A stretch of DNA of 64,000 nucleotides from Sipunculus nudus (GCA_026874595.1 CM049310.1:7626001-7690000); one strand, 5' to 3'; numbered from the stretch's first letter, positions 9,471 through 21,746 are shown. Numbers and translations are program-made. Notes: generated by a model not told the origin, from the letters alone.

Positions 9471-10204
9471 ATCCCGCACTGTCGACCTTAGTTAAATTAT
9501 CTCTAAAATTACAAAATATTTTGACTCTATATAAAAGACGCAAAAAGGGGTAGTACACGTAGATGTTAGACGCGTCAAGGAAATACGTTTTACCTTACAT
9601 TCTGTAGGATTACCTGCTGTTTAGTATATATTCATATTTTAAATACTCATCCAGAATAACAGATTTTCACCCTGGTATGTTGCCATAAGTTTCCCATTAA
9701 AGATGTATACGGCAATATGCTTATACCTTTATTTGCATGCAATGCCTTCTTATGAGTCCAAAGTCACTCGTTTCTTGCCGATCAGAAAAAAAAAAAAGAT
9801 TCCCAATCGTTTATCTGGAGAAAAAACTTTCACCAAAATTGCCATCCGACGTGGCCTTGCAAAAAATTACCTGGCGGTATATATATCGATATATAATTAT
9901 ACTTTAAAAAGTTCAGCAGACTGAGTACGCCTACCTTCATTCTGGTAATGTATATCAATAGAATCCACATAACTGAACTTGTTATCATTAATTAGGAAAG
10001 GTTGGACTAAAATGTCAGAGGTCACCAGTTACAAAGGCTGTAGTAGGATCTGGGATAAGGGTAGTGCTAGCACACTCACAACTGATAACCACTATCACAG
10101 CCGTAATATATTAATGGAACAGGATAATAACATTAGTGTTCTCTTGACGGGGCTTTGAGTTGATGGCTGTAATCTGAATGTTTTTAATTTGCCGAAGTCA
10201 ATTG
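9471..10204. other. Unassigned DNA between element ends
   Basis: No gene or clear repeat. A short block near 9672-9690 (CACCCTGGTATGTTGCCAT) resembles one near 1050-1069, which may mark an old dispersed repeat. The longest open frame is 73 codons and matches nothing known. Confidence 0.45.
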
Positions 10205-10206
10205 TA

Positions 10207-10849
10207 TGGAGCCCGGGAGACGACATAAAATATTTATTAATTCGCGCGCACGATTTACAAGTTGTGAAAAATATATTTCCAAGGTGAGAAAAAAATGGCG
10301 ATTGATAACTGTAACTGTAGTTACTTTGTGAGGCAAAATAAGTGTTAAACATTTCAGCCTAATAACTTTGTCTACAATTCTGTTCCTATTATGATCCATC
10401 GTGATAATGTAGTTTCTTTTTTTTTTTACCAAAGTAAGCCTAAGAATTTTTCCACAATTCACGACACTGAGTATATGGGTCTGTGACTTATATATTTATA
10501 TATTATATATTTATATAGCTTATCGCCCTTTCAATTTTCAAGCACTACAGAGTTCTGAATTTTCCAATGTAGAAAGTCACAGATCTGTCGGAAATCGTTG
10601 AGCACCATTTTGACAACCGGGTGTGCACGCAGAATCTGCCAGCCTGTGCCTAGACTGAGTCGATGTGTGCTTGCTTCTCATTGACTAGTAATTCGTGCGC
10701 ACGAGTTATTAATTCGTGCGCACGAATTAGTAGCCAATGAACATTGAGCCAGCAAGCTGTTCTCATTGGCCACTAATCGTGCGCACGGATTAGTAACTCG
10801 TGCGCACGATTTAATAAATGTTTTTCACCATGTCGTCTCCCGGGCTCCG
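10207..10849. mobile_element. MITE with long TIRs and palindromic core, TA target
   Basis: A 643-bp element. The left end TGGAGCCCGGGAGACGACAT and the right end (reverse complement CGGAGCCCGGGAGACGACAT) are inverted repeats with one mismatch in 20 bp, and weaker pairing continues inward to about 45 bp. Both ends are flanked by TA (10205-10206, 10850-10851), the target duplication of Tc1/mariner-type transposons. The 3' half holds four copies of TCGTGCGCACGA or a one-base variant (10693, 10714, 10777, 10798), each self-complementary, arranged as an inner inverted repeat (10683-10738 against 10768-10813). No transposase frame is present, so it would be mobilised in trans. Confidence 0.82.
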
Positions 10850-11822
10850 TACACATTTGCAATTATCTGAAGGCAGACATTTTTAAAATTTATTTATTAG
10901 ATCTCTTTTAACAAATGTTAACGGACTTTTTGTCAAAATCCTATGTTTTGCTTCCTTATAATTCTAGGGAACACAACATATCTGAAAAACATTTTGTCCT
11001 TCCTCGTTATCAGCATATATAGTGCCATGGTCCATGGCCCTCATATTTCATTCGTAGTAACGTTTTATCAGAACAAAGAGTAATTGTGTCTTTCTACAGA
11101 ACTGTTTTAACTTAAAGTCTTTTGTGTTAGTGCTGTCTGCTCTGTCGGCTGCGTTATAGATTAGCTTAAGCCTAGCCAGGGCTGGGGTAATTATACAGTC
11201 GATGGAGACGCCAGAGAACTTGTACAGCACGTGGTGCTGTCGCTCGGCCGTCCTCATCGAACAGCCCTCCCGTGGCGTCATCAATCTTTTCCGCCATTTG
11301 TCCTCCATCACCTCAGTGAACTCACCCACGTGATGTGCGTGTCTCTTAACTTACGACGTCACCTTTTTTTATGGCTCTCGCTCATGACGATTGTCCATTA
11401 AGCGGTCCGTAAGCAGTGACTCTAATGTGTACCTAGCTGGCCTCTGATCACATTCTGTTACAAACTGTAATATTTCTGTTGAACTGCAGCAGCCTTACTG
11501 TTTTTTACCGCTAAGTCCTATACTTTCTGTTGCCTCGGAGAGTTAAGTTGCTGTTAACCTTTTCCCTGTATTATTTGACTTTACCTTATCTGCTCGGTTA
11601 TTAGAACTTGGTATACACGTTTTTCAGGAAACTTAGACATAGCTGTTGTAATCATATAAAACTGTCACCACGGTTTTTTTCCGGTATTTTTCTTATGTTA
11701 GAATACATTTTCTCTTGTAAAATGTAATTAATTAATTATTTGTCTCAAAATATAATCATATCAGATAATCTAACAAATGTTTAAGTGTAATTGCTGAAAC
11801 TATGCGACCTGTGACCTGGTGA
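10850..11822. other. Spacer between two MITEs
   Basis: No recognisable gene. A 93-codon minus-strand open frame (11048-11329) has no motif I know. The region 11140-11340 is less AT-rich than its surroundings but shows no promoter-like element. Confidence 0.4.
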
Positions 11823-11824
11823 TA

Positions 11825-12395
11825 GCCCGATTTAATCGGACTCAATATTATTAGGCCCTGCCATATATATATATATTGAGTCCAATAGCTATACAGTAAG
11901 AGTGTTTCTACAATATAAGCCTCATACTACACACAACCCAATGCCCTTGTAACCAGTGTCAACAGGTGTTTATTATCCCGTGCCTGCGGTCACTCTTTAG
12001 AGCCAGGTCCGTTGAAACAAAATAAAACAAAATTCTAGCAGTCAATCACTCGAGTCAGCGAGGCTATCAGTGGGGTCATCAAGTGCGCCTGTTCGACTGT
12101 TCTTCTCTGTCCCTACTAAACTCGCTGACATGCCTCTGGTAAAAAGGTCAGTCAATGTTTAAAAATGATGATTCAAGTTTAATTTTAGTTGCTATCGAAA
12201 CCATGAAACATATACTTATTGGTGCTAAAATGGAGTAATCCTGTGTCTTGTTGTTAGGCAGTAAACAGGCAGTAAAAGAATATGCAACGGATCCGTTGCA
12301 TCTTCCGTGGTTTATATTGTAGAAACTCTCACTGTATGGCTATCGGACTCAATATATGGCAGGGCCTAAAAATATTGAGTCCGATTAAATCGGGC
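11825..12395. mobile_element. MITE with ~100-bp TIRs, TA target
   Basis: A 571-bp element. The left arm (11825-11920) begins GCCCGATTTAATCGGACTC. The right arm (12310-12395) is its reverse complement with scattered substitutions, and the left arm carries a longer (TA)n insert. TA flanks both ends (11823-11824, 12396-12397), suggesting a Tc1/mariner-type origin. Shared blocks continue inward through TAGGCCCTGCCATATA, ATTGAGTCC, TATACAGT and TTTCTACAATATAA. Near the right arm lies a 20-bp perfect palindrome at 12282-12301. No transposase is encoded. Confidence 0.85.
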
Positions 12396-12674
12396 TAACC
12401 GGGTGACAGCTGGGTTTCAGTTTGTTCGCCAAATGTAGAGTCAATAGACTGGATGAAATAATAGGCAAACGTTTGAAGTGAGATCCAGGAAATCTTATTT
12501 TAGTCTTCGATTTGTTGTAGGTACCTTCATAAAGCTAAGTGTCTTCTTGTGTATGTACGAGGTGGGGTTGCGATGACAGTACGCATCTGGACACAAATGT
12601 TTCCGTAATCATGTTTGTCAGTGCACTTTTCTGGACATTAACATCTTCAAAATTGCACCAGATCGTTTCTTTAT

Positions 12675-12700
12675 CCCCCCCCCCCCCCCCCCCCCCCCCC
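12675..12700. repeat. 26-base poly-C tract
   Basis: The longest of about 18 poly-G/poly-C tracts of at least 11 bases in the window. It makes an artefactual proline run in one open frame. Confidence 0.95.
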
Positions 12701-15700
12701 GTATATCACTACATGCTGCAGTTGGCAATTGGCAAAAACGTGTCCGCAGCCGTCCGCCAGACCGCACACCGCGCCACACAAAAGGACGCCGTATGTTTTT
12801 GTCACTTTTATTAACTTTTTGGCCATGTCTGCGTAAGCATCCGGAACCCGACTTCCTGAACCATCACTTATTCATGAAACCTTCCGAAAGTCGTGAAGTA
12901 TAAATTTAATCACTTACAACAAAAATAAGTCATTATGTTTCCGTATAGCCATGTAGAGATCTGATACATTTTTCTCATTGTTTAATATTGAACAAAATTA
13001 TGAACATTGCATAATTATAATGAAAAATATTTATCCATTGTCGGAACAGACTACAGATATTGAAGTCCTTTGTTCAAGTGTTCTTCGGCATGAAGCATAT
13101 TCTAAATACTTCCGGGTAAATATAACAAATTTCAAAAGTATCACAAATTCCCAAATGGCGTTTTGACCACTTTCCCATTTACACTACTAGTTTGGCAGAC
13201 CAACCCTATTGAGAGCAAAACCCAAAGACTGTGGCGCGGATGCTTCCTTACAGCTTGACACTACAACACCCCATTCCTCCGTGTGTGATTTCAGTTGTTA
13301 ATCTTCAAGCGAACATTTGAATACAAGGGTCCCAAGATGCGATGAGTATGCAATATCCCCGTGGTTTTATTTGTAATAACGTTCTGTCAAGGCCAGAGAT
13401 CCCTGTGTATATGGGGCTGAATGAGAGAATAAAACCAACGCATGATTCTTTGTCAGTCGGTGAAGATGTTTCTCTTACGTATCTGGAACAGCTATGACAA
13501 TAAATACGGTTATTGAATTACATATTGTGAAAGAATCGTTCTTCACCAATACTTCTGGGTCCTAATTCATTGGTGAAGTCACAAGAGTGCTGATAAAAAG
13601 AAGGGAAGGCGTGACCACCTAATCTCCGCCATGGGCGGTTGTACAATGGCTGCAATCCCTCTGGGTATAGTTGAAATATTTAAGCGCTATTCAATTTAAT
13701 CCGAATCCCCTGGGCAGTAATTATAAAATTTGAATTTCATGAGCAGCTATCTGTTATTTGAAACCACAGCCTTCAATAACATAAAAATAGAAACATGGTA
13801 CTGAAAATGTGACAACTAAGATTTTTTCATATGACAATGAGAAAATTATTGCTTCAATCTGTCAGGAAGTAGGATCACGTTTAAAGACTGCTATTCAAAG
13901 TGCCATAGTTCCTGGAAACGCAGAAAAAACAACGCCAGTTGTGATTGTTTTGAAACATGAATTTGATCAGTAAATGGAATGCGAATTATCTTCAGAATCG
14001 GTTAATAAAGTTATGCGCCATAAATTGAAAAAAAATACAGAAAATTGTATTTGTAAAGACAATGAATATTGAGTCATCCGATCTGGACATAGGTATTTCC
14101 CAACACAGTTGACGTCGTCAGGCCATTAATGGAAAGGTAAATGATTATTTACTCTAAGAGTAAATTCCGGATACACAAAAGATACTTGAGGAATCCGTAC
14201 GGTAGTTCTCAAGTGTCTTTACGGCAGACAATAAAGCGACGTCAATTATTTAGGAAGCTGCATGCTCGGCCATTTGACGTAAGTGTATTCTTAAATAAAC
14301 CAATATTTGTTACCGGAAAGTCAGTTAGCAGAATCGTAAGTGGTGTCTCTGCTATAAATATTGTTCTTCCGGCACGGAGTATCATTACGTTTACTCGTTC
14401 AGTCAACTTAACACAGGGTTAAAGCGGCTGAGCTCTGGATAAATACGATTCTGCGGTTATTAAGGCCTAAGGGAGCGTGCGCCCGATTGCCTTTAATCAT
14501 GGAGAAAGCGATTGGTCGTGGCTAATACCCAAGATTACCAGTAGACTGACCAGTGGTCAGTTGGGACTGACCGTGCTACTGTCCGGAACGGTTTGGGACA
14601 GAGGGACCTCTGTTCTGGTAGTATAGGAGGTTTGGTTGATTTGCCAGCCAACGTACCGTGTCATTCTCCGGATTCCTACAGGACACAAGACATTAAAAGT
14701 CTCTCAAATATTGATTGCGGGGCCATTAAATGATTGTTCCAGGAGGATACGCAGTGCACCGTTTTCATGATAACAAGCCACTGAAACCATCAATAAAACT
14801 ACAAGGAATTATATGAACCGATCTATACTACAGGCATATCTGTCCGTCATGTGCCTCTCCGAGCGTGCTAGTACTACATAACGGAAAACGGATACACTCT
14901 CATTCAAATTTTTTGGCATACTTTAAACAGAAAATTTTCAATTTTAAGATTGAATTTTAAGATTGTATTTTGTTAAATTTTACATATATGTTTCTGGACG
15001 ATTGGTTTGCAGTAATCAGATCTGCTGGATCGTTCAGTTTCAGCAGTCAATCGGTAATGCTAAAGTTTGCAATATGAACCCAACAACTCATTTTTAATCT
15101 GGATAAGTCACTGGGGTCCGACCGATTTCCATGCGAATTGGTTCCAAAAGTTTTGTGAATGGCCTTATGGACGCGACAAAAGGTATTTTACAAAAAAAAG
15201 CTCAATCGCAACCGCTGCGCTCTTTGTGTCTGTGTGTTCAATTTGAACGTATGAAAAGGGATGAAACCTTTAAATCCGAACAATGTACATGATATGACCG
15301 TTTAAGGAGTACTGTCCTCTGTCGATTATTATTAAACTAATGCAAAGGAACTCAATTTGTATTTCCAGTATGCTTTGCCGCATTTATCTTGTTATTGGGC
15401 AAATGAGTATAGGATTGCCCTGACGTAATTATATGACATGCACTGAGAGAGATATTTTAGGTGTTTTTACACGAATATAATTTTACAAAAATATAAGTAA
15501 AACCGTCTTCTTCAGTATACATGTACCTGAAATATATCTGAACGTATCAAAGAGGAGCTGCTGTTACTCGTGGACAGGTTGATGGCTTCACAGTAGGAGC
15601 TCTGATTGCCTTCGTACAAGGCTGATAATCTCGCACCGGCGGACCTGGCTCCATAGTCAGACATGATATGCTTTTAAGCTAGTATGGTCGCGGGTTATTG

Positions 15701-17160
15701 TCAGTAAATCAAATACAATTAGGATTAAGACCACGATAAATCTCTCTAGACCTGATTTTCAGTGAAACTACCATACTTCTAAATTAACTTTTCTTATTTG
15801 CTCCAATGGTATAACCTTAAAATTTCTTTGGAAAAAATCATGGAATAATTTTAACTTGCATGCCTTTGTTTATAAGAAGAACTGTGAATGAATATAATCG
15901 TTAGCTTAAAGAGACGTCCTCCTATTATCACAGGAGTTACTATGTTAGCTGGTGAGTTCTTCTAAAGTGGCGTTAGAGCATTTTCTGATTGCGTTTCACA
16001 AAACGTGGATATTTAGCACACATTTATTTTGACAAACCTATTTCGCTGTTCAGTTATACAGGGTTTAAATTACCTTGTACATTTTCATTATCATAATATT
16101 ATTCATATGACCGATTTGGAAGTTAGTGGTAAGGGAATAATAATTGTTGTAATATTTTCCTATGTTATTAATAAAATCCAGAATCCAGAATTTATATGAA
16201 TCTTGTAGACCTCCCCAAGACATCCGCCATCCGGAACTTCCGGTTCCGCCGATGATAGATTTAGCCAGGCATCAGCGGTCATGTGAATAATGTGTATAGT
16301 TCAGGTGATAATACATTTACACTTGTATGCATACATCTGCTTATCCACTGACGACCTCCATAAAATATTGACCCGCCAGTATAGATACCCTGATTTTGGA
16401 ATGAGACATCATGAGTTTAGATATTTCGGACACGCATGTTAATCTGTACGTGGAATCCGCCCCCGCGTACGTCTATACATTATTCTCATTATCTCATTGA
16501 CGTCCTTTTCTGAAAACGAGTGATCCGCCCCCGCATGTGTACCGCACCGATGGCCTTGATTCTGAATTCCAAGGTCATGCTGGCGGTATCCCTAGTGAAA
16601 CCATGGCTGGAAATAATCGTATTGCTGTATTGAATGGAAACTGACTACACTCAGTGTCAGAGGATTCTTCTGAGAGGTTATCACGTTCTCAGTTGTATTG
16701 TTACGTAACAGTCACATGAAATATCGATGCGCTTCACAATGTGGCCACCACTCTCTGGCTGTATTCAGGTTAATGGGATACTGCTAGAGGAGCATGGGAC
16801 AGTGTTTGCAAAGGCTGGCCTTATAAGAGAAAGCCTCTACGTGAGCTTTCATTCTATCCTTTCCTCGCGTGAGTGGCCCCGACCAATGTTTGAGAATTTC
16901 GAGCATAATCAGCGGAAACTATTAAAGTGCATCTGTGTGTATGTCTTTATATGTTTAAGAACATCAAACGCTTCCTAAAACCCAAAGTGTAGTATCCACA
17001 ACGTATAGTAATGTGGACATAAGGTTCAAGCAGTAAGGACTGAGAGGCCTCATGCTCCGCTGAGGTAAAGACCTGGGCCGGGGGACAGTTGCCCCCAGTC
17101 TGTATTACAAAGTATTTTAAAACATTACATGTCCAGAAGTTAAACAAAATGTACAAATAA
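12701..17160. other. Unique intergenic DNA
   Basis: No gene recognised and no copies of the dispersed families. The longest open frame (14141-14422, 93 codons) is basic but resembles nothing I know. A block at 14470-14770 is less AT-rich and contains homeodomain/TALE-like words (ATTGATTG, TTAAATGATTG) and a 15-bp palindrome (14546-14560). It is a weak candidate for a regulatory element. Confidence 0.5.
13541..13578. other. Perfect 10-bp hairpin
   Basis: CTTCACCAAT (13541-13550) and ATTGGTGAAG (13569-13578) are exact inverted repeats around an 18-base loop. There is no T-run or gene next to it, so no function is assigned. Confidence 0.7.
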
Positions 17161-19350
17161 TTATTAGCTCAGCTGACTATAAGTCATGGTCCATTGTCCG
17201 TCGTCCGTCCGTCTGTCTGTCTGTCTCTCTGTCCGTCTGTCCGTCCGTCCGTCCGTAAGACTGGCACGTTTCAACACCATTGGACCTACGAATCTGAAAT
17301 TCGGCATACAGTTAGATGTCCCCAAAATCTCCTACCATGCCGAAAATTTGGTCAATAGGACTTCGTTCCTTCGAGATATTAAGGAAAACCCTCATTTTTT
17401 TATTAGAAATCTATTTTTACACTTCAGGACTGCCTAATATCAAAACAACTCATCTGGTTTTCTTCATATATACCATAAATATTCCTCTATATAGTTCCTA
17501 TGTACATGCCAGAAATTAAGTCAGTATTATTTAATTTGACACTATGTTTTCAGCTGCACGCCGCCGCCGATGCCGCCGCGTAGGGGTCCGGAGAACTCCT
17601 CCGTAACCGCTGGGCGGAATTTTACGAAACCCGGGACTATGTTCGGGTCACATGTGAACTGCTGCGCTCCGATTTTGTTTTGACCTCTGACCTTTCCTCT
17701 GCGCTCTGCGTCCGTTTGTGCGTCTGTTTCCACACATAAACCCACATATCTCGGGAACCGTTTGACCGATCAGGAAAATTTTTTGGCACTAATGTAGCCC
17801 TTTAAGAGCTTTATAACATACACAAAAAATGGTGGCGCCACCTGCAACCATGTTTGCACAGTGTCCATCTGTTCGTCTGCCTTGGGTTAAAATCACTCAT
17901 ATCTCTGCAGTGACTTGACTAATTCGCCTGAAATTCGGCATGCGTAAACATCCTGGATAGCTTTTCTGATTTTATGACAGGTGGCGCCACCTACATTCAC
18001 GTTTACGCTGCAGACATCCAAGCTCATATCTTGGGAACCGTTTGACCGATCAGGAAAATTTTTTTACACAAATGTAGCCCTTGGAGAGCTTTATAACATA
18101 CACAAAAATGGTGGCGCCACCTGCAACCATGTTTGCACAGTGTCCATCTGTTCGTCTGCCTTGGGTTAAAATCACTCATATCTCTGCAGTGACTTGACTA
18201 ATTCACCTGAAATTCGGCATGCGTATACATCCTGGATAGCTTTTCTGATTTTATGACAGGTGGCGCCACCTACGTTCACGTTTACGCTGCAGACATCCAA
18301 GCTCATATCTCGGGAACCGTTTGACCGATTGGGCCAAAATTTTGCATGTGTATAGATCTCACATAGCTCTTATTCATACGCAAAACCTGACCCTGGTGGC
18401 CTGGTGGCGCCATCTGCAGCCATTTTTGCACAGCTCCTGTCTGTTTGTCTGCCACGGGATAAAATCACTCATATCTCCGCAGTGGTTTGACATAACTGCC
18501 TAAAATTTTGCAGGTTTATACTTCCCCGACAGCTTTTTGATTTTATGACAGGTGGCGCCACCTGCATTCTAGTTTATGCAGCAGACATCCAAGCTCATAT
18601 CTTGGGAACCGTTTGACCGATTGGGCAAAAGTTTTGCATGTGTATAGTTCTCACATAGCTCTTTATCATACGCAAAACTGGTGGCGTCACCTGCAACCAT
18701 TTTTGCTCAGCGTCCATCTGTTTGTCTGCCACGGGCTAAAATCACTCATATACATGTAGTGGTTTGACTTATCTGCCTTAAAATTTGCATATTTATACAA
18801 CTTGGACGGCTTTCTGGATTTTGTGGTGGGGGGGGGGGGGGCAACCTACAAACACAATTTGGCTGCAGACATCCAGGCTAATATGCAACACTCTATTTTC
18901 CCTTGCCACTCAATCCATGCCTCACTTCACCCGTTCCACTCTGATTTAGGCGGATACACGTAGTCGCTTGTCGACTACCCGTATTCTAGTTTAAAAAAGT
19001 TATGGGCCCAAACATAATGGACTTTGTAAAAAAATCAGGAAAGATATTTGGTCACTTAAGACCAAAAGTGTTAAAGGTAGGGACTTTTTTTCAGTAACAC
19101 AACTTTACGTAATCAAAATTTAATTGTATACCAAAAATTAGATCAAAATCTGTTAATTTTTTTTTAATATTGGCAAAAATATAAAATTGGTGCCTTAAAT
19201 TTTGCCCAACTTTGGCCACGGCACGTTTTTTTTCCCTGTAAGTACTGTGGATTTAATTTTCACAGCATGTACACATAAGGATTTACTCTGTTAAAATCTG
19301 AAATTTGAAAATAAAAGCTGCAAAGCTAGGCTAGTTATTGAATTTTTTGG
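17161..19350 (+). mobile_element. E2 (AGCTCAGCTGA family) element, unit 1, interrupted
   Basis: 5' end TTAGCTCAGCTGACTATAAGTCAT (AGCTCAGCTGAC at 17166-17177), followed by a (GTCC/GTCT)n tract and a long AT-rich non-coding body. The body matches the copies at 30672, 47199 and 52301 in order: GACCTACGAAT, AGTTAGATGTCCCCAAAATCTCC, GACTTCGTTCCTTCGAGATATTAAGG, CTGCCTAATATCAAAAC, then GTTATGGGCCCAAACATAAT after the interruption. Helitron-like copy C sits inside at 17535-18989. The 3' hairpin end is missing here. Homology fades near 19350 and a second partial unit starts near 19445. Confidence 0.8.
17535..18989 (+). mobile_element. Helitron-like tandem-repeat element, copy C
   Basis: A 1455-bp copy nested in an E2 element. 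Seven GGTGGCGCC starts (17831, 17980, 18110, 18259, 18403, 18551, 18680) repeat the 149/129 alternation, with a small local duplication before the fifth. A 14-base G tract lies at 18828-18841. The 3' hairpin is perfect (GTAGTCG, loop CTTGT, CGACTAC, 18960-18978) and is followed by CCGTATT and CTAG. The right flank is T. Against the uninterrupted E2 copy near 31020, the flanks rejoin with no duplication if the left boundary is the A at 17534. The first ~27 bp of copies A and B (GCCAAAAC...) are missing, so this copy starts differently or is 5'-shortened. Confidence 0.87.
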
Positions 19351-19444
19351 AGGCTCTTGTTGTATTCCCTTACATTGTCAAGCAATCCACTTTGATGACT
19401 GTAGGTTATTCAGTGCACATCTCTATGCTCCCCAGGCTGTTGGC
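19351..19444. other. Junction between two E2 units
   Basis: About 95 bp with no clear match to either neighbouring E2 unit. It may be filler DNA from the rearrangement that placed a 5'-truncated unit behind the first. Confidence 0.4.
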
Positions 19445-21746
19445 ATAATGTTAGATGTCCCCAAAATCTCCTACCATACCGAAAATTGGGTCATTAGGAC
19501 TTCGTTCCTTCGAGATATTAAGGAAAAACCTCCGTTTTCCATATAAAAAAGCCATTGTTACCCTTCAAGGCTGCCTAATATCAAAACCACTGATCTGTTT
19601 TTGATCATATTTAGTATTCACATTCTTTCATACATTTTCTATGAACATACCAAAAATTAGGTCAGTATTGGGTATTATTTTAAAGTTATGGGCCAAAATA
19701 TAATGCAATTTTAAAAAAATCAGGAAATATATTTACTCACCTAACATAGAATTGCTGAACCTAGAGACTTTTTTCAGGAATATAACTTTATTTAATCAAG
19801 ATTCAATTGTTTACCCAAAAATAGATCTGAATTTTGCAAATTTTTCAAGTTATTAGCATAAATAAAAAATCAATACCTTAAATTTCGTCCAACTTTGGCA
19901 ATGGCACGTTTTTTCCCTGTTAGCACTGTTGATTTAATTTTCACAGCATATATACATAAGGATTTAATCTTTTAAATCTGAAATTTCAAAGAAATTGATT
20001 GGACAGAATAGCTTTTATTCTTGTTTTCATACACCATGTCAAGTGTTGTTTACATCTAGCCCACCTAGTAGTACAGCCTTCACTTGCATTATGTTACCCA
20101 CCCCAGGCAGCTTGCCTTTGCTCAGCTTGGCCACTACCAGCAGGCTTCCCCTTAGCCCTGCACTCCCCCCCCCCCCCCCGGATGGTGCATAAACTAGATG
20201 AATGTTATTATTTTATGTATTTGATTCATTCTTATTCTAGGCTATGCTACATTTTAGATTTTGTATTGTACCACGAGGGTTACAATGATTAAAGTGTACA
20301 TTTAATTGTGTCCACAAAGTGGTGTATTGCTGTGAAAGTGTGGATGTTCATCAGATACGTAATTCCTTACTTCAGAAGAGTAAAAACTTCACCAAGTGTG
20401 AAATTGACTATTGATTCCAGTAATAAATTAAAACTGGGAAAGTAATTAGCACAATGATATTGTTTGTCCCTCATTCAACCAACAGTGTGTATACTTTATT
20501 TGAAAAGATGTTTTATTTTATCAAATTTACTGAATCTTTTATTTTTATTTTGGTGAATAAAATTAAGCATGTACTGAAAACTCCAATGTGCAAAACTTTT
20601 TAATAGTGATTCAAGGAATATTCTTGTAGTTGCCATGTTGTGGCATTATTTTCTTTTAAATTCAGTTTAAACATTTATGATTGAAAAAAATAATAAAATA
20701 TATGTGTATGCATAATATGACCCAATATGAGCTACACTCTGGATATATGATGATTGCAACTTTTGCAACTATTCTATTATTTTAACTTATAGTTTCAATT
20801 TTATTACTCAGTATATATAATGATTGCAACTTTTGCAATTATTATAATATTTTAACTTATATTTTCAGTTTTTTTAATTAAAAATTTATAAAACCTGTAA
20901 ATAAAAAAATGATTCAGATAAAAACTTCTTAATAGAATAAATGGATATGCTAAAAAATAGGCTTATATATAAACATAAATGCATTATTCCCTTGAAAGTG
21001 AAATAAAAGTATTAGTCCATTCTGTCCACTTGCCTGTCCATCTGTAAATTTTCATATGCATCACAGTATCTCAAAACTTTTACTGTTTTTCTTCATGACA
21101 GTCTTGTCAGAGTATTAGTTTGCAATCATATATTTAGAACTTTACTATAACCAAGTAGGAGGGCCCCTTTCCTCTTAGCTTTTCATATTCTTATATAAAT
21201 GAAAAACATTACAATAGAATATTTCTACATCCACCTTCGTGCTGCCCTCACTTTTCCCTTCTCCGAACCCCATTGTGTAATATGTAGACATAGTGGGCAT
21301 CACAATAATGTACCTTGTCAAGACTAAAGAGATATTGTGTCATACATTCACAAATTCATAAATCACTTCATCAGCATAGTTAATCATAACATCATATCTG
21401 TCAAATTGAAAGCTTGCAGACTACCATACACTTTAGATCCTTCAACAAATAGCCTTATCATCATTCTACTACTGCTTATTACTGCTGTCATTGCATTCAT
21501 ATTTGCTCAAATATATCACAATTTTCAACCCCTCCTAAATAAATAAAAAATAAACCACTATATTTAATTCTATTTATCCATCAGTCAGGTAATTTCATTT
21601 ACTCACATATTACATTACATTCCTTTATAATAGCCCAACATGTCCATGATATTCATAAGCTTTATCGACTAGATATAGTATCACAGTGAAGAAACATTTA
21701 TAGTCCAATCACGTTCAGCTGAGCGCCATGACCCATGGGTCCCTTG
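19445..21746 (+). mobile_element. E2 element, unit 2 with intact 3' end
   Basis: Starts inside the family consensus (TTAGATGTCCCCAAAATCTCC) and lacks the AGCTCAGCTGA 5' end. It runs through a body closely matching 52301-54124 and includes a C tract (20165-20179). The 3' end holds TTCAGCTGAGCGCC followed by a 12-bp perfect palindrome GACCCATGGGTC and CCTTG ending at 21746. It has two features absent from the 52301 copy: a local tandem duplication at about 20746-20876, and about 490 bp more sequence just before the 3' end (after 21224). Open frames across the body also occur in other copies and reflect repeat DNA, not a gene. Confidence 0.8.

Noticed and set aside
12539-12814. Open frames containing proline or glycine runs (also 24350-24664, 29431-29649, 31448-31633, 34049-34333)
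   Set aside because: The runs come from poly-C/poly-G tracts. The flanking residues show no conserved motif.
14141-14422. 93-codon plus-strand open frame as a small gene
   Set aside because: No signal peptide, domain or supporting context. The length is within chance for 64 kb of six-frame translation.
19995-20292. Similar ~65-97 residue open frames at 19999-20292 and 52960-53160
   Set aside because: They are shared only because both lie in copies of the same E2 element, and the 47199 copy does not keep the frame. Differences are not biased to synonymous sites, and the frame runs into a C tract.
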